Positions 1-6,517 of a DNA stretch of 29,723 nucleotides are shown here, one piece after another. The notes under the pieces were generated by a model that worked only from the letters and a program-made list of their open reading frames with translations, ran no database searches and had not been told where the DNA came from. Numbering within the stretch: position 1 is the stretch's first letter; each line of letters opens with the position of its first letter. Source of the DNA: a virus; the IMG/VR virus record IMGVR_UViG_3300024346_000360, positions 1 through 29,723 of that record; one strand, written 5' to 3'. Made by a program: the position numbers and the translations under genes.

Positions 1-19
1 AACATAAAATTCTAAACTG

Positions 20-163
20 ATGGGAAGATCAAGTAAAGAGTTCATTAAACAAAGAGAGGGAGAGTTGAACTCACTCCCCACAATTCAAGCTCCATTTTCT
101 TGGGGACTTTATTTCGAACAATTAGGAAACCAATACAATAAAAATGAAAAACAGGATATGTAA
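20..163 (+). CDS. Small hypothetical phage protein, 47 aa
   Basis: An ATG at 20 opens a 47-codon frame ending in TAA at 161-163. The protein starts MGRSSKEFIKQRE and is polar and charged, with one aromatic patch (FSWGLYF) near residue 26. Small proteins with a G-[RK]-S-S-K-E-F start occur in Bacteroidota phages as far as I remember, but I know no function for them. Its last 20 bases overlap the start of the next gene in another frame, which is the usual packing of this early operon. I see no transmembrane segment or catalytic motif. Because it begins only 20 bases from the window edge, an in-frame upstream start cannot be excluded. Confidence 0.6.
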   Translation: MGRSSKEFIKQREGELNSLPTIQAPFSWGLYFEQLGNQYNKNEKQDM

Positions 164-443
164 CATGTATGTTGACTTCATCTGTGATGAATGCGGCATA
201 AGTAGAGATGAATTTTTCTCAAACTCACGAAAGAACAGAAAAGCAATTGCTAGGTATATGTTTTATTATGTATGCAAACAAAGACCTATGACTATGTTGA
301 ACATAGTAGATTATATGTCAGACAACGGCTTCAGTGTCACTCGTCAAAATATAGAATACGGTCTTTCTAAAATAAATGAAGATAAAGATAAAGATTTATG
401 GAGACTCATAAACTCTTGTATTATAACTTTTAAAAACCAATAA
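144..443 (+). CDS. DnaA domain IV-like DNA-binding protein
   Basis: A 99-aa protein that looks like a free-standing C-terminal DNA-binding domain of DnaA. Residues about 10-50 (CDECGISRDEFFSNSRKNRK, then AIARYMFYYVCKQ) follow the DnaA domain IV pattern, in which a helix ending in a 'fgis.eell..SR.r.ivlARqiamYL' block precedes the helix-turn-helix. The downstream segment (MLNIVDYMSDNGFSVTRQNI) occupies the position of the recognition helix, but the canonical RDHTTVLHA signature has become TRQNIEYGL. No AAA+ module is present. In the cell DnaA domain IV binds DnaA boxes, so I infer an origin-binding or regulatory role in phage replication, fitting its place ahead of the recombination and primase genes. 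It overlaps the preceding tiny ORF by 20 bases. The family assignment is by eye. Confidence 0.6.
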   Translation: MKNRICNMYVDFICDECGISRDEFFSNSRKNRKAIARYMFYYVCKQRPMTMLNIVDYMSDNGFSVTRQNIEYGLSKINEDKDKDLWRLINSCIITFKNQ

Positions 444-454
444 ATAAATAAATT

Positions 455-1045
455 ATGGCAAACACAAAATCAACATTCAGAACATTGGCAGCTCTCAATG
501 TAAAAGACAGAGTAGAAAAAAAGGGAAGATTTGATTATCTATCTTGGGCATACGCCTGGGCTATGATTAAAGATCAATACCCTGATGCAAATAGAAAAGT
601 GTATGAGTCAGAGCATACAGGTCTCAATTATTTTACAGATGGTAGCACTGGTTATGTAAAGGTAGGTGTTACTATTAATGATGTAGAACACGTAGATTAC
701 TTACCTATTATGAATCACAGCAATCAATCGTTATCTATTGATAAGATAACATCTTTTGCAGTAAACAAAACCATTCAACGTAGTACAGTAAAAGCTATTG
801 CTATGCATGGATTAGGGTTATCTTTATGGTCAGGAGAAGATTTAGTAGGAATAAGTGAAGAAGCACCTGCTGTAAAGGCAACAAAGAAGCCAACGCTAAA
901 AAAGACATCTGAAAAATGGGATGATGTAGTTAACTACGTAAAGAGCAACAACTCAAAACCTCTTTCAACTATCATCAAAACATTGGAAACACGATACACA
1001 ATACCTGCAACAATTAAAAAAGAACTAGGAAAATATGTCAAGTAA
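455..1045 (+). CDS. Sak3-type (DUF1071) single-strand annealing protein
   Basis: A 196-aa protein whose N-terminal half carries the DUF1071/SSAP_Sak signature. The block KGRFDYLSWAYAWAMIKDQY (residues about 23-42) matches the family's 'LSWA.AW' motif. The SFAVNKTIQRSTVKAIAMHG stretch (about 102-121) is the second conserved block, followed by a GLGLSLW segment. Such proteins anneal complementary single strands and act in phage recombination together with an exonuclease. The C-terminal third (from about 135) is Lys-rich and low in conservation, with a possible small helical domain. The start follows an A/T-rich leader (AATAAATAAATAAATT) without a Shine-Dalgarno, as is normal in Bacteroidota. 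Its 3' end overlaps the nuclease gene by 11 bases, indicating translational coupling of a two-component recombination pair. Confidence 0.8.
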   Translation: MANTKSTFRTLAALNVKDRVEKKGRFDYLSWAYAWAMIKDQYPDANRKVYESEHTGLNYFTDGSTGYVKVGVTINDVEHVDYLPIMNHSNQSLSIDKITSFAVNKTIQRSTVKAIAMHGLGLSLWSGEDLVGISEEAPAVKATKKPTLKKTSEKWDDVVNYVKSNNSKPLSTIIKTLETRYTIPATIKKELGKYVK

Positions 1046-1772
1046 TATTATAGAACAATTAAAAGACGACTCTAAATACTACGGAGACTTTGGGAAGCAA
1101 TATTTATCTAACTCGGATATATATAACCTACTAAAGAATCCTAGAAAGTTTAGACAGAATGAGAAGGGTCTTCCTTTAATAATGGGAGGTTATTTTCATA
1201 CTGCAATGCTTGAGCCTGATAAGTTACATACTTACTCTATAATGGATATGTCTACTAGGTCTACTAAGGCTTTTAAGGAATACATATCTGATAACGACTT
1301 AGATCCATATGATGTGCTACTTTCTAAAGAAGTAGACACTATTAATACTTGGGTAGATTCAATGAAGTCTAACTTTACAATGTATACAGATATATATGAA
1401 GAAGGAAATATCTACGAGCAACCAGGTGTTACTGAGTTGTTTGGAATTACTTGGAAAGGAAAGGCTGATATCATAACAAAAGATAAGGTCATTGATATAA
1501 AGACATCAGGTGATATCAATAAGTTTAAATGGAGTGCTAATGATTACAACTACGATAGTCAAGCATACATATACCAACAATTGTTTGGTAAGCCTGTTGA
1601 GTTCTATATAGTAGACAAGAAAACTCTTATGCTAAAGATAGCAAAGCCTAGTGAAGAAACATTACTTAGAGGTAGAGATAAGGTTATAAGAGCAGTAGAG
1701 ATGTTTAATAAATACTTTTCTGAAGATTCAGAAAAAGACCTTACGCAATTTATTGAGTACGAACAATTTTAA
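1035..1772 (+). CDS. RecE/YqaJ-like PD-(D/E)XK exonuclease
   Basis: A 245-aa nuclease of the PD-(D/E)XK superfamily, closest by eye to the RecE/DUF3799 type that partners with phage annealing proteins. Visible motifs are a His block GYFHTAMLEPDK (H55), an acidic residue in WKGKADII (D145), the catalytic DIKT (D154, K156), and the QxxxY motif in SQAYIYQQ (Q176-Y180). Residues 22-40 (QYLSNSDIYNLLKNPRKFR) are the typical helical entry with 'S.S....l..sp..f'. It would process linear duplex 5' ends to single strands that the upstream Sak3-like protein anneals. The start overlaps that gene by 11 bases. A perfect 20-bp palindrome covers its stop codon. Confidence 0.82.
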   Translation: MSSNIIEQLKDDSKYYGDFGKQYLSNSDIYNLLKNPRKFRQNEKGLPLIMGGYFHTAMLEPDKLHTYSIMDMSTRSTKAFKEYISDNDLDPYDVLLSKEVDTINTWVDSMKSNFTMYTDIYEEGNIYEQPGVTELFGITWKGKADIITKDKVIDIKTSGDINKFKWSANDYNYDSQAYIYQQLFGKPVEFYIVDKKTLMLKIAKPSEETLLRGRDKVIRAVEMFNKYFSEDSEKDLTQFIEYEQF

Positions 1773-1780
1773 AATTGTTC
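1761..1780 (+). repeat. Perfect 20-bp palindrome over a stop codon
   Basis: GAACAATTTT is followed directly by AAAATTGTTC, a perfect dyad centred on 1770/1771, with the exonuclease stop codon TAA at 1770-1772. As RNA it could only form a tight hairpin with a reduced stem, and no U-tract follows, so an operator-like protein-binding site is as likely as a terminator. Confidence 0.6.
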
Positions 1781-1806
1781 ACACTCATAAAAAAAAAGGA
1801 GTCAGA

Positions 1807-1828
1807 GTAGCTTCTCCAACTAAGCTAC
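1807..1828 (+). promoter_or_regulatory. 5'-UTR hairpin before the SSB-like gene
   Basis: GTAGCTT (1807-1813) and AAGCTAC (1822-1828) form a perfect 7-bp stem with an 8-base loop, 19 bases upstream of the ATG at 1848. There is no U-tract, so it is not an intrinsic terminator. It may stabilise the transcript, bind a regulator, or mark a processing site. The flanking A-run with GGAG (about 1789-1801) is too far from the ATG to act as a ribosome-binding site. Confidence 0.45.
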
Positions 1829-1847
1829 CAAATAAACACAATTTAAT

Positions 1848-2138
1848 ATGTCACAAGACAAAATTTTTGCAGACGGATTTCTTTTCAAGAGAAGAGAGAA
1901 CGCACCAGACTTTGTAATCGGTAACATCAGCGTTAAAGTTGAAGAAGCGATTTCATTTTTAAAAGCCAATCAGAAGAATGGTTGGGTAAACTTAAATGTT
2001 TTAACTGCTAAATCAGGTAATCCATACATTGAGCTTGACCAATTTGTTCCAAAGAAAAAGGAAGGCGTAAATGATATTCCTGTAAAGGCAGAGACTGTAA
2101 AGGTCGAAGCTGAAGAACAAGACGACTTACCATTTTAA
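1848..2138 (+). CDS. Small protein with SSB-like acidic C-terminal tail
   Basis: A 96-aa protein. The first 70 residues (KIFADGFLFKRRENAPDFVIG through GWVNLNV and NPYIELDQFVPK) match a small family common in phage genomes whose members share 'aDGf.fkR...aPdFViG..s.kv.e...fl' and 'GWvnl.v'. The rest is a short linker ending in EEQDDLPF, an acidic tail with terminal Pro-Phe like that of bacterial SSB, which recruits replication proteins. With this tail and its place between the recombination pair and the primase-helicase, I infer a single-stranded-DNA-associated replication protein. No canonical OB-fold motif can be proved by eye, so the family's function remains uncertain. Confidence 0.6.
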   Translation: MSQDKIFADGFLFKRRENAPDFVIGNISVKVEEAISFLKANQKNGWVNLNVLTAKSGNPYIELDQFVPKKKEGVNDIPVKAETVKVEAEEQDDLPF

Positions 2139-2156
2139 TAGCGATTGAAAAGGATT

Positions 2157-2193
2157 AGGGATATATATCTATCCCTTTTCTTTTCTTTTTTTT
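2157..2193 (+). terminator. Rho-independent terminator after the SSB-like gene
   Basis: AGGGATA (2157-2163) pairs with TATCCCT (2170-2176) around a 6-base loop and is followed by a long T-rich run (2177-2193). It closes the recombination operon. The rest of the gap to 2290 is very A/T-rich (A-runs and AAATAAATAATAAATAA-like sequence) and carries no gene. It may contain the promoter of the primase-helicase, but I cannot point to a clear -33/-7 pair. Confidence 0.65.
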
Positions 2194-2290
2194 ATGACAT
2201 AAATGTTAACTTTTTTCCTTAGATATGAGAAAATAAAAAAATAAATAATAAATAAACTATATAGTAGTATATAGAAGTCAAACTTAGCAT

Positions 2291-4717
2291 ATGGGTAATG
2301 TAACAATTTTTAGAAACATAAAAGACACTTCTACTCCTTTCTATAGAGACATAGAGTCTATTTTAATTAGAATAAAAGATGGAAGTTCAAAGAGTTTAAT
2401 AAAACAAATAAGGTCTGAGAAAGATAAATCGGTAAGGCAGGAATTAAAAAAGAACCTACCTGCGATATGTTTTTCAGGGACATTTAATAAAAGATCAGAC
2501 AACAGTATAAAAGAACATAGTGGTTTTATATGTTTAGACTTTGATGGATATAAAACCAAGAAGGATATGATGTCAGAAAAAGAAAGACTATCTAAGGATA
2601 GGCATGTATTTTCTGTGTTTATATCTCCAAGTGGCAATGGCTTGAAGGCTATCGTTAAGATACCTAAAGACCCAGACAATCACAAGAACTATTTCTTGTC
2701 ATTAGAAAAGCATTTTAATTCTAAATACTTTGACAAGACTAGTAAGAACATATCAAGAGTTTGTTATGAATCATATGACCCATTGATATACGTTAATATT
2801 AATTCTCATCTTTGGGATAAGATAGAAGACCCTGAGTATAAGGTTATTGATAAGTATTCATCTAAACCCACCATACCAGTTACTGATGAAAACAAAATAG
2901 TAGATATTTTAATGAAGTGGTGGACCAGGAAGTATGGCATAGTTGATGGAGAGAGAAACAATAATGTGTACATATTAGCCGCGGCCTTTAATGATTATGG
3001 CATAAGTAAGTCTTTAGCAGAGTATATAATGTGTCAGTTTGAGAGCAGAGACTTTAGTGTTAATGAAATAAAGACAACAATAAACTCAGCCTATTCTCAA
3101 ACACAAAACTTTGGTTCTAAGTATTATGAAGACGAAGACAGGGTTAATCAGATTAGGGCAAAACTAAAACGTGGAGTATCAAAAAAGGAGATACGTCTTC
3201 AATTAGCTGAATCCGGTATTGAAGACGCTGTAGCTGAATCTACTATTAGAGCAGTAGAGGAAGAGGAGTCGGATAAAAGATTTTGGGTAAAGAATGATAA
3301 GGGAGTTATAAAAATTATACACTACTTATTTAGGGCTTTCTTGGAGGATAATGGGTTTTATAAGTATATGCCAGATGGTAGTAAGCATTTTATATTTGTA
3401 AAAGTAACAAGCTATATAATAGACCATACTAATGAAGAAGAGATTAAGGATTATGTATTAGGATATCTAGAAACGTTAGATGACCTTTCTATATATAATT
3501 ACTTTGCAGATAAAACAAGATTCTTTAGAGAAGACTTCCTTTCATTATTAGGCACTGTAAATGTTTACTTTATTGAAGATGATAAAGACACCGCTTACTT
3601 GTACTACAATAACTGTGCTGTAAAGGTTACTAAGAAAGAAAAAATCACTATACCATATGTGGACTTAGGCGGTTATGTTTGGAAGGACCAAGTTATAGAT
3701 AGAGACTTTCATATATGTGAATCGTTTGAATGCGACTACAAGGTTTTTATATCTAACGTATCTGGAGCAGATAAACAGACCATAAAGTGTTTAAGAAGCA
3801 CAATTGGATTTGTATTACATGCTTATAAAAACTTGTCGTATTGTCCCGCAATTATACTTGGAGATGAAAACTTATCACAGGATCCTGAAGGAGGCACAGG
3901 TAAAGGTTTATTTATGACAGCCCTATCTCATATGAAGAAGCTAGTAACAATAGATGGTAAGTCTTTTAATTTTGAAAAGAGCTTTGCATATCAGCTTGTG
4001 TCAGCAGACACTCAAGTGCTATGCTTTGATGATGTCAAGAAACACTTTGACTTTGAAAGATTATTTAGTGTGGTTACCGAGGGGCTTACATTAGAGAAGA
4101 AGAACAAGGACGCTATTAAGATACCATTTACAAAGTCACCCAAGGTAGCTATAACAACAAACTATCCTATAAAAGGTAAGGGTAATTCTTTCGAAAGAAG
4201 AAAGTGGGAGATATACTTCAGCAACTTTTACACAAAAGAATTTACTCCACTAGTTGAGTTTGGTAAGTTAATGTTTGGTGAATGGAATGAGGATGAGTGG
4301 TGTGCGTTTGACAACTATATGATTGAGAATCTAATGTTCTATTTAAAAAACGGATTAATTAAAGGTAACTTTAAGAATGTTGACATTAATAAGTTAGCAA
4401 TCAACACTAATTATGACTTTGCCTTATGGTGTGGGATTATTGGAGATAGAAAGAATAAAATGCTTAGACTGAATGAAAAAATCTATACTAATGATTTGTA
4501 TTATGATTTCATATCTGAGTTTACAGATTATGGTCCAAACAGAAAAACAACCATATCGAATATTCAATTTAATAGATGGTTAATTGAGTACGGTCAATAC
4601 ATTACAGGTATAAGACCTAAAGACAATGACAGAGATATGAATGGAAAGTTCGTGGTATTTAAAACGAAGAATGATATTAAAATAGAAAAAGAAGATGACA
4701 GAGGATTGCCTTTCTAA
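2291..4717 (+). CDS. Primase-helicase (VirE_N/BT4734-type domain plus SF3-like helicase)
   Basis: An 808-aa replication protein. The N-terminal ~170 residues match the VirE_N/BT4734 domain: AICFSGTFNKRSDN, then FICLDFDGY with the acidic pair D83/D85, SPSGNGLKAIVKI (112-124) and SRVCYESYDP (155-164). This order is that of an archaeo-eukaryotic-type primase. A middle region (about 200-330) has a Primase_C-like helical block. The C-terminal part is an SF3/D5-like ATPase with Walker A GGTGKG (K538), Walker B VLCFDD (D580/D581) and a sensor KVAITTNYP (N624). It should prime and unwind DNA at the replication fork. The last residues, EKEDDRGLPF, resemble an SSB tip. It follows a terminator and starts its own transcription unit; the next gene overlaps its end by 23 bases. 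Confidence 0.85.
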   Translation: MGNVTIFRNIKDTSTPFYRDIESILIRIKDGSSKSLIKQIRSEKDKSVRQELKKNLPAICFSGTFNKRSDNSIKEHSGFICLDFDGYKTKKDMMSEKERLSKDRHVFSVFISPSGNGLKAIVKIPKDPDNHKNYFLSLEKHFNSKYFDKTSKNISRVCYESYDPLIYVNINSHLWDKIEDPEYKVIDKYSSKPTIPVTDENKIVDILMKWWTRKYGIVDGERNNNVYILAAAFNDYGISKSLAEYIMCQFESRDFSVNEIKTTINSAYSQTQNFGSKYYEDEDRVNQIRAKLKRGVSKKEIRLQLAESGIEDAVAESTIRAVEEEESDKRFWVKNDKGVIKIIHYLFRAFLEDNGFYKYMPDGSKHFIFVKVTSYIIDHTNEEEIKDYVLGYLETLDDLSIYNYFADKTRFFREDFLSLLGTVNVYFIEDDKDTAYLYYNNCAVKVTKKEKITIPYVDLGGYVWKDQVIDRDFHICESFECDYKVFISNVSGADKQTIKCLRSTIGFVLHAYKNLSYCPAIILGDENLSQDPEGGTGKGLFMTALSHMKKLVTIDGKSFNFEKSFAYQLVSADTQVLCFDDVKKHFDFERLFSVVTEGLTLEKKNKDAIKIPFTKSPKVAITTNYPIKGKGNSFERRKWEIYFSNFYTKEFTPLVEFGKLMFGEWNEDEWCAFDNYMIENLMFYLKNGLIKGNFKNVDINKLAINTNYDFALWCGIIGDRKNKMLRLNEKIYTNDLYYDFISEFTDYGPNRKTTISNIQFNRWLIEYGQYITGIRPKDNDRDMNGKFVVFKTKNDIKIEKEDDRGLPF

Positions 4718-4964
4718 TTTCCGTTGGTGTATTGAAAACGATTTCCAGGTTTATGTCAAGCCTATAAATTATAGTGGAAACTTTAAAGTGGCTATTAGAA
4801 AAGGAGGCATAACGACAAGCGGAAAAGATAGTTTTTATTGTAAAATAAAACAGACAACTATATATAGCTCAGAAACTTTAGGAAGCAAGCTATATAAGAA
4901 TCAAAAACTAGCAATGAAAATATTGCCTAGTGTATATAAATATTTAAGAGAAACTTATGGATAA
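4695..4964 (+). CDS. Hypothetical protein, 89 aa
   Basis: This frame starts at ATG 4695 inside the last 23 bases of the primase-helicase and ends at 4964. The protein is small, basic and mixed alpha/beta in appearance: FQVYVKPINYSGNFKVAIRKGG near residues 17-38, then a Lys/Tyr-rich helix to the end. I do not recognise the family and see no catalytic motif or membrane segment. The overlap suggests translational coupling with the primase-helicase, so a role in replication is possible but unproven. Confidence 0.65.
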   Translation: MTEDCLSNFRWCIENDFQVYVKPINYSGNFKVAIRKGGITTSGKDSFYCKIKQTTIYSSETLGSKLYKNQKLAMKILPSVYKYLRETYG

Positions 4965-5052
4965 CAATATAAGGGAGGGATTTAATTTAATATTAAATGT
5001 TAAAATTGGTTTTATAACGGGCATATTGCTCACTCTCCCTTTTTTGTTATAA
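4957..5052 (+). CDS. Small membrane peptide, 31 aa
   Basis: An ATG at 4957 overlaps the end of the preceding gene by 8 bases and opens 31 codons to a TAA at 5050. The product starts MDNNIREGFNLILN and then has one hydrophobic segment, VKIGFITGILLTLPFLL (about residues 15-31), long enough to span a membrane and reaching the very C-terminus. The stop-start overlap favours a real gene in this compact operon. It is the same length as another membrane peptide at 7948-8043, though the sequences are not obviously related. Function unknown; a host-membrane modifier or lysis accessory are guesses. Confidence 0.45.
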   Translation: MDNNIREGFNLILNVKIGFITGILLTLPFLL

Positions 5053-5055
5053 AAC
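5009..5055 (+). repeat. Inverted repeat GTTTTATAAC / GTTATAAAAC
   Basis: GTTTTATAAC (5009-5018) and GTTATAAAAC (5046-5055) form a perfect 10-bp inverted repeat with a 27-base spacer. Outside it AAGGGAG (4971-4977) and CTCCCTT (5035-5041) give a second, alternative pairing followed by a T-run, which could act as a weak terminator. The right arm covers the stop codon of the 31-aa ORF. It may be a diverged first member of the palindrome series that follows. Confidence 0.5.
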
Positions 5056-5063
5056 GTGATGAT

Positions 5064-5273
5064 ATGAAAAGAAGAATAATAATAACAATAGACAATGATT
5101 CTATTACAGATTTGGACGCATTAGAAAGAGTTTCTGAGGTTGTTAAATTTGGTAAGGTGTCTAAATATAGAGATGTTGAGCAGTATTGCTTTATGACAAC
5201 CTTTAAAGATGGAACAAAGACCTATACAAGGGATAAGAAGAATATAAACACAGACTCTTTTGTAGTTTGGTAA
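5064..5273 (+). CDS. Conserved hypothetical phage protein, 69 aa
   Basis: A 69-aa protein with an MKRRIIITID start, a central helix (DLDALERVSEVVKFGKVSK, about 16-34) and a C-terminal beta segment (QYCFMTTFKDGTKTYTRDK, about 40-58) ending in DSFVVW. From memory, this order ('rriivtid', 'qYC..t.Fkdg', 'DsF.v') is that of a small hypothetical family found in many unrelated phages, with no known function. The base-strand and turn pattern suggests a compact alpha/beta fold. Its stop codon abuts the first element of the cassette-like repeat series. Confidence 0.65.
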   Translation: MKRRIIITIDNDSITDLDALERVSEVVKFGKVSKYRDVEQYCFMTTFKDGTKTYTRDKKNINTDSFVVW

Positions 5274-5274
5274 T

Positions 5275-5309
5275 GTTTTACAACGCATTGTGTATGATTA
5301 GTATCGTGG
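5275..5309 (+). repeat. Cassette repeat A (partial left arm)
   Basis: Directly after the stop codon at 5271-5273 comes GTTTTACAACGCATTGTGTA and a short continuation. It matches the left arms of the repeats at 5585, 6044 and 6493 (core TTACAACG then GTGTATG). I find no matching right arm before the next ATG at 5333, so this copy looks truncated. Confidence 0.45.
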
Positions 5310-5332
5310 AATAATAACTAAAGATAATAAAA

Positions 5333-5578
5333 ATGGAAAAACTAAACGACCTAATTTTTATATTAGAAGAACAGTTAAGGTTTATAAAAATGACTGTTAC
5401 AGAAAGAGAATATTTAGAGAACACTATTAATAAGCTAAAAACAGCTATTAATTATACACCTTGTTGTAAAAGCGATAGCGATCAGTTAAAGGTTTTAGGC
5501 GAACACATAGCTGAACAATTTGACCATAAGGCAGAAGATGTTATTGAACAATTAGAATGGAAATTTAAAAACCTTTAA
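5333..5578 (+). CDS. Hypothetical protein, 81 aa (cassette-like ORF)
   Basis: An 81-aa acidic, mostly helical protein. Residues 1-45 form a likely coiled coil (LNDLIFILEEQLRFIKMTVT, then EREYLENTINKLKTAI). A short CCKSD segment with two adjacent cysteines follows at about 49-53, then a second helix (LGEHIAEQFDHKAEDVIEQL). I do not recognise it. It sits alone between repeat A upstream and repeat B, which begins immediately after its stop codon. That is the ORF-plus-palindrome layout of a mobile gene cassette. Confidence 0.6.
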   Translation: MEKLNDLIFILEEQLRFIKMTVTEREYLENTINKLKTAINYTPCCKSDSDQLKVLGEHIAEQFDHKAEDVIEQLEWKFKNL

Positions 5579-5584
5579 TTGTTT

Positions 5585-5713
5585 ACAACGTTGAGTATAT
5601 AATTTCGGTGGCGATTGAATGCAGAACTTTTCGCTAACTTACAAACTTAAATAAATATGCACAGTGGCTCAAAAAGACACGTTAACGCCACTGAATTATA
5701 TACAATGTTAGCG
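5585..5713 (+). repeat. Cassette repeat B (attC-like imperfect palindrome)
   Basis: The left arm 5585-5613 (ACAACGTTGAGTATAT, then AATTTCGGTGGCG) pairs with the right arm 5686-5713 (CGCCACTGAATTATATACAA, then TGTTAGCG) across a loop of about 72 bases. The loop contains GCGATTGAATGCAGAACTTT. The ends are ACAAC and GTTAG, and the length is about 129 bases, close to long integron attC sites. A 17-base stretch at its left border (5574-5590) recurs exactly at 6493-6509. Confidence 0.6.
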
Positions 5714-5725
5714 TGCGTTATTATT

Positions 5726-6046
5726 ATGCCTTGTTACGATTCAAGAAACAACGAACCTAGAACTATCTACAAAGACCGAGATAATCCAGAAGATAAAAGA
5801 AAAATAGCAGAATTAATTGACCAAAATAGAAAATTAGAAGCTGGTCTTTGTGCTGTTATAACTGAACTTGAAAAAAGAAAAATAGCCGATGAAATAATTT
5901 CACAAGCAAGCAAAAGTGGTTTGGTTAATTTAATGGACTTTTGGCTTCATCACAGCAAAGAAGATGAAACAAGGCTTTCTCGTGAACTACATAGGTTTAG
6001 CGAACATGAACAAGAGGTCTTAAAACGATTGCTTAATGCACGCTAA
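5726..6046 (+). CDS. Hypothetical phage protein, MPCYDS family, 106 aa
   Basis: I place the start at ATG 5726, giving MPCYDSRNNEPRTIYKDRDN. Earlier in-frame ATGs at 5657 and 5705 lie inside the loop and right arm of repeat B, so they are probably not used. The MPCYDSR start occurs in small proteins of many phages, as far as I remember, with no known role. The rest is a helical, charged protein: DKRKIAELIDQNRKLEAGL and then ITELEKRKIADEI (about 23-60) is coiled-coil-like, followed by LMDFWLHHSKEDETRLSREL. The stop codon is the TAA inside the first bases of repeat C (CGCTAACG), the junction expected for a cassette. Confidence 0.65.
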   Translation: MPCYDSRNNEPRTIYKDRDNPEDKRKIAELIDQNRKLEAGLCAVITELEKRKIADEIISQASKSGLVNLMDFWLHHSKEDETRLSRELHRFSEHEQEVLKRLLNAR

Positions 6047-6133
6047 CGTTTTGTGTATGGTAAGGTTTTGTCGCAAATATAGTATAAATATGCGACAAAG
6101 TTTAATAACAAAACTTTACTATACACGTTGTTA
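6044..6133 (+). repeat. Cassette repeat C (attC-like palindrome)
   Basis: The outer arms are TAACGTTTTGTGTATGGTAA (from 6044) and TTTACTATACACGTTGTTA (to 6133). The inner arms are a perfect 9-bp TTTGTCGCA (6067-6075) / TGCGACAAA (6091-6099). The whole element is about 90 bases and begins TAAC and ends GTTA, like integron attC sites. It is the cleanest member of the series. The stop codon of the 106-aa ORF is its first TAA. Confidence 0.65.
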
Positions 6134-6172
6134 TGTGTAGTGCGAATTATTAATAGATAAAACTAAACTAAG

Positions 6173-6277
6173 ATGAAAAATTATAATAGTGTAACAGAGG
6201 CATTACTTGATTACTACAATGGTAAATTAAGTAAAGATGATTTTAATAGATTATACCCTAAATGTAGGTTTAGGTAG
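6173..6277 (+). CDS. Very small hypothetical ORF, 34 aa (cassette-like)
   Basis: ATG at 6173 and TAG at 6275 enclose 34 codons (MKNYNSVTEALLDYYNGKLS, then KDDFNRLYPKCRFR). The predicted peptide is helical and polar, with no membrane segment. It is the only ORF between repeat C and repeat D and follows a run of A/T typical of starts here (ACTAAACTAAG before the ATG). The short length keeps confidence low, but the position between two palindromes, with its stop 9 bases before the next one, supports it as a cassette gene. Confidence 0.4.
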   Translation: MKNYNSVTEALLDYYNGKLSKDDFNRLYPKCRFR

Positions 6278-6285
6278 CATTACAC

Positions 6286-6334
6286 ATAACGTTAAATGTA
6301 TGAGGTCGTTTTAATGCCTTATACATAATGTTGT
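6286..6334 (+). repeat. Cassette repeat D (short palindrome)
   Basis: ATAACGTTAAATGTATGAGG (6286-6305) pairs imperfectly with CCTTATACATAATGTTGT (6317-6334) around the loop TCGTTTTAATG. The loop motif CGTTTTAATGC is shared with repeat F. The right arm runs into the left border of the structured element that follows. Confidence 0.5.
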
Positions 6335-6508
6335 ACATCTTTTAAAATGCGTGTGCAGTACACAAGATGAGTAAATATATGTCTAACACTCGTCTTCAAC
6401 GGACGGGAGTTCTTGTTCGATTCAAGTATAAATCCTGAGGAGGTAGCTTAATGGCAATTACTGAAAGTTTTTACGGTGCAACTCCGTAGCATTTTAATTG
6501 TTTACAAC
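6330..6508 (+). ncRNA. Candidate structured RNA or folded-DNA element
   Basis: About 180 bases without a convincing ORF. A terminal helix is formed by GTTGTA (6330-6335) with TACAAC (6503-6508), then TTAAAATGC (6342-6350) with GCATTTTAA (6489-6497). Stems stack inside it almost without gaps: GTGT/ACAC (6351-6354/6360-6363), AAGATGAGT/ACTCGTCTT (6364-6372/6388-6396, one G-T pair), CTTG-TTCGATT-CAAG (6412-6426), GTAG/TTAC (6443-6446/6458-6461) and TACGG-TGCAACT-CCGTA (6472-6488). The last stem abuts the terminal helix. This multibranched arrangement resembles a structured RNA, but it could equally be the folded single strand of a cassette repeat whose cargo is non-coding. I match it to no known RNA family. 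Confidence 0.35.
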
Positions 6509-6517
6509 GGAAATAAT

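Noticed and set aside
2194-2290. Replication origin in the A/T-rich gap before the primase-helicase
   Set aside because: The gap is A/T-rich and well placed, but I see no iterons or DnaA-box-like repeats, so nothing beyond composition supports it.
2341-2679. Leftward open frame inside the primase-helicase
   Set aside because: It is antisense to the conserved VirE_N-like domain and shows only shadow composition.
5657-5725. N-terminal extension of the 106-aa protein from ATG 5657 or 5705
   Set aside because: The extension is encoded by the loop and right arm of repeat B, and the recognised family start is MPCYDS at 5726.
6388-6430. tRNA-like 3' half (CGTC-TTCAACG-GACG arm and CTTG-TTCGATT-CAAG arm)
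   Set aside because: The second arm looks like a T-arm, but no D-arm or matching 5' acceptor strand can be built, and position 37 of the putative anticodon loop would be a C. I treat it as part of the structured element.
6435-6497. Hammerhead-like core (CTGAGGA ... GAAA)
   Set aside because: CUGANGA and a weak stem II followed by GAAA are present, but stems I and III do not close around a plausible cleavage site.
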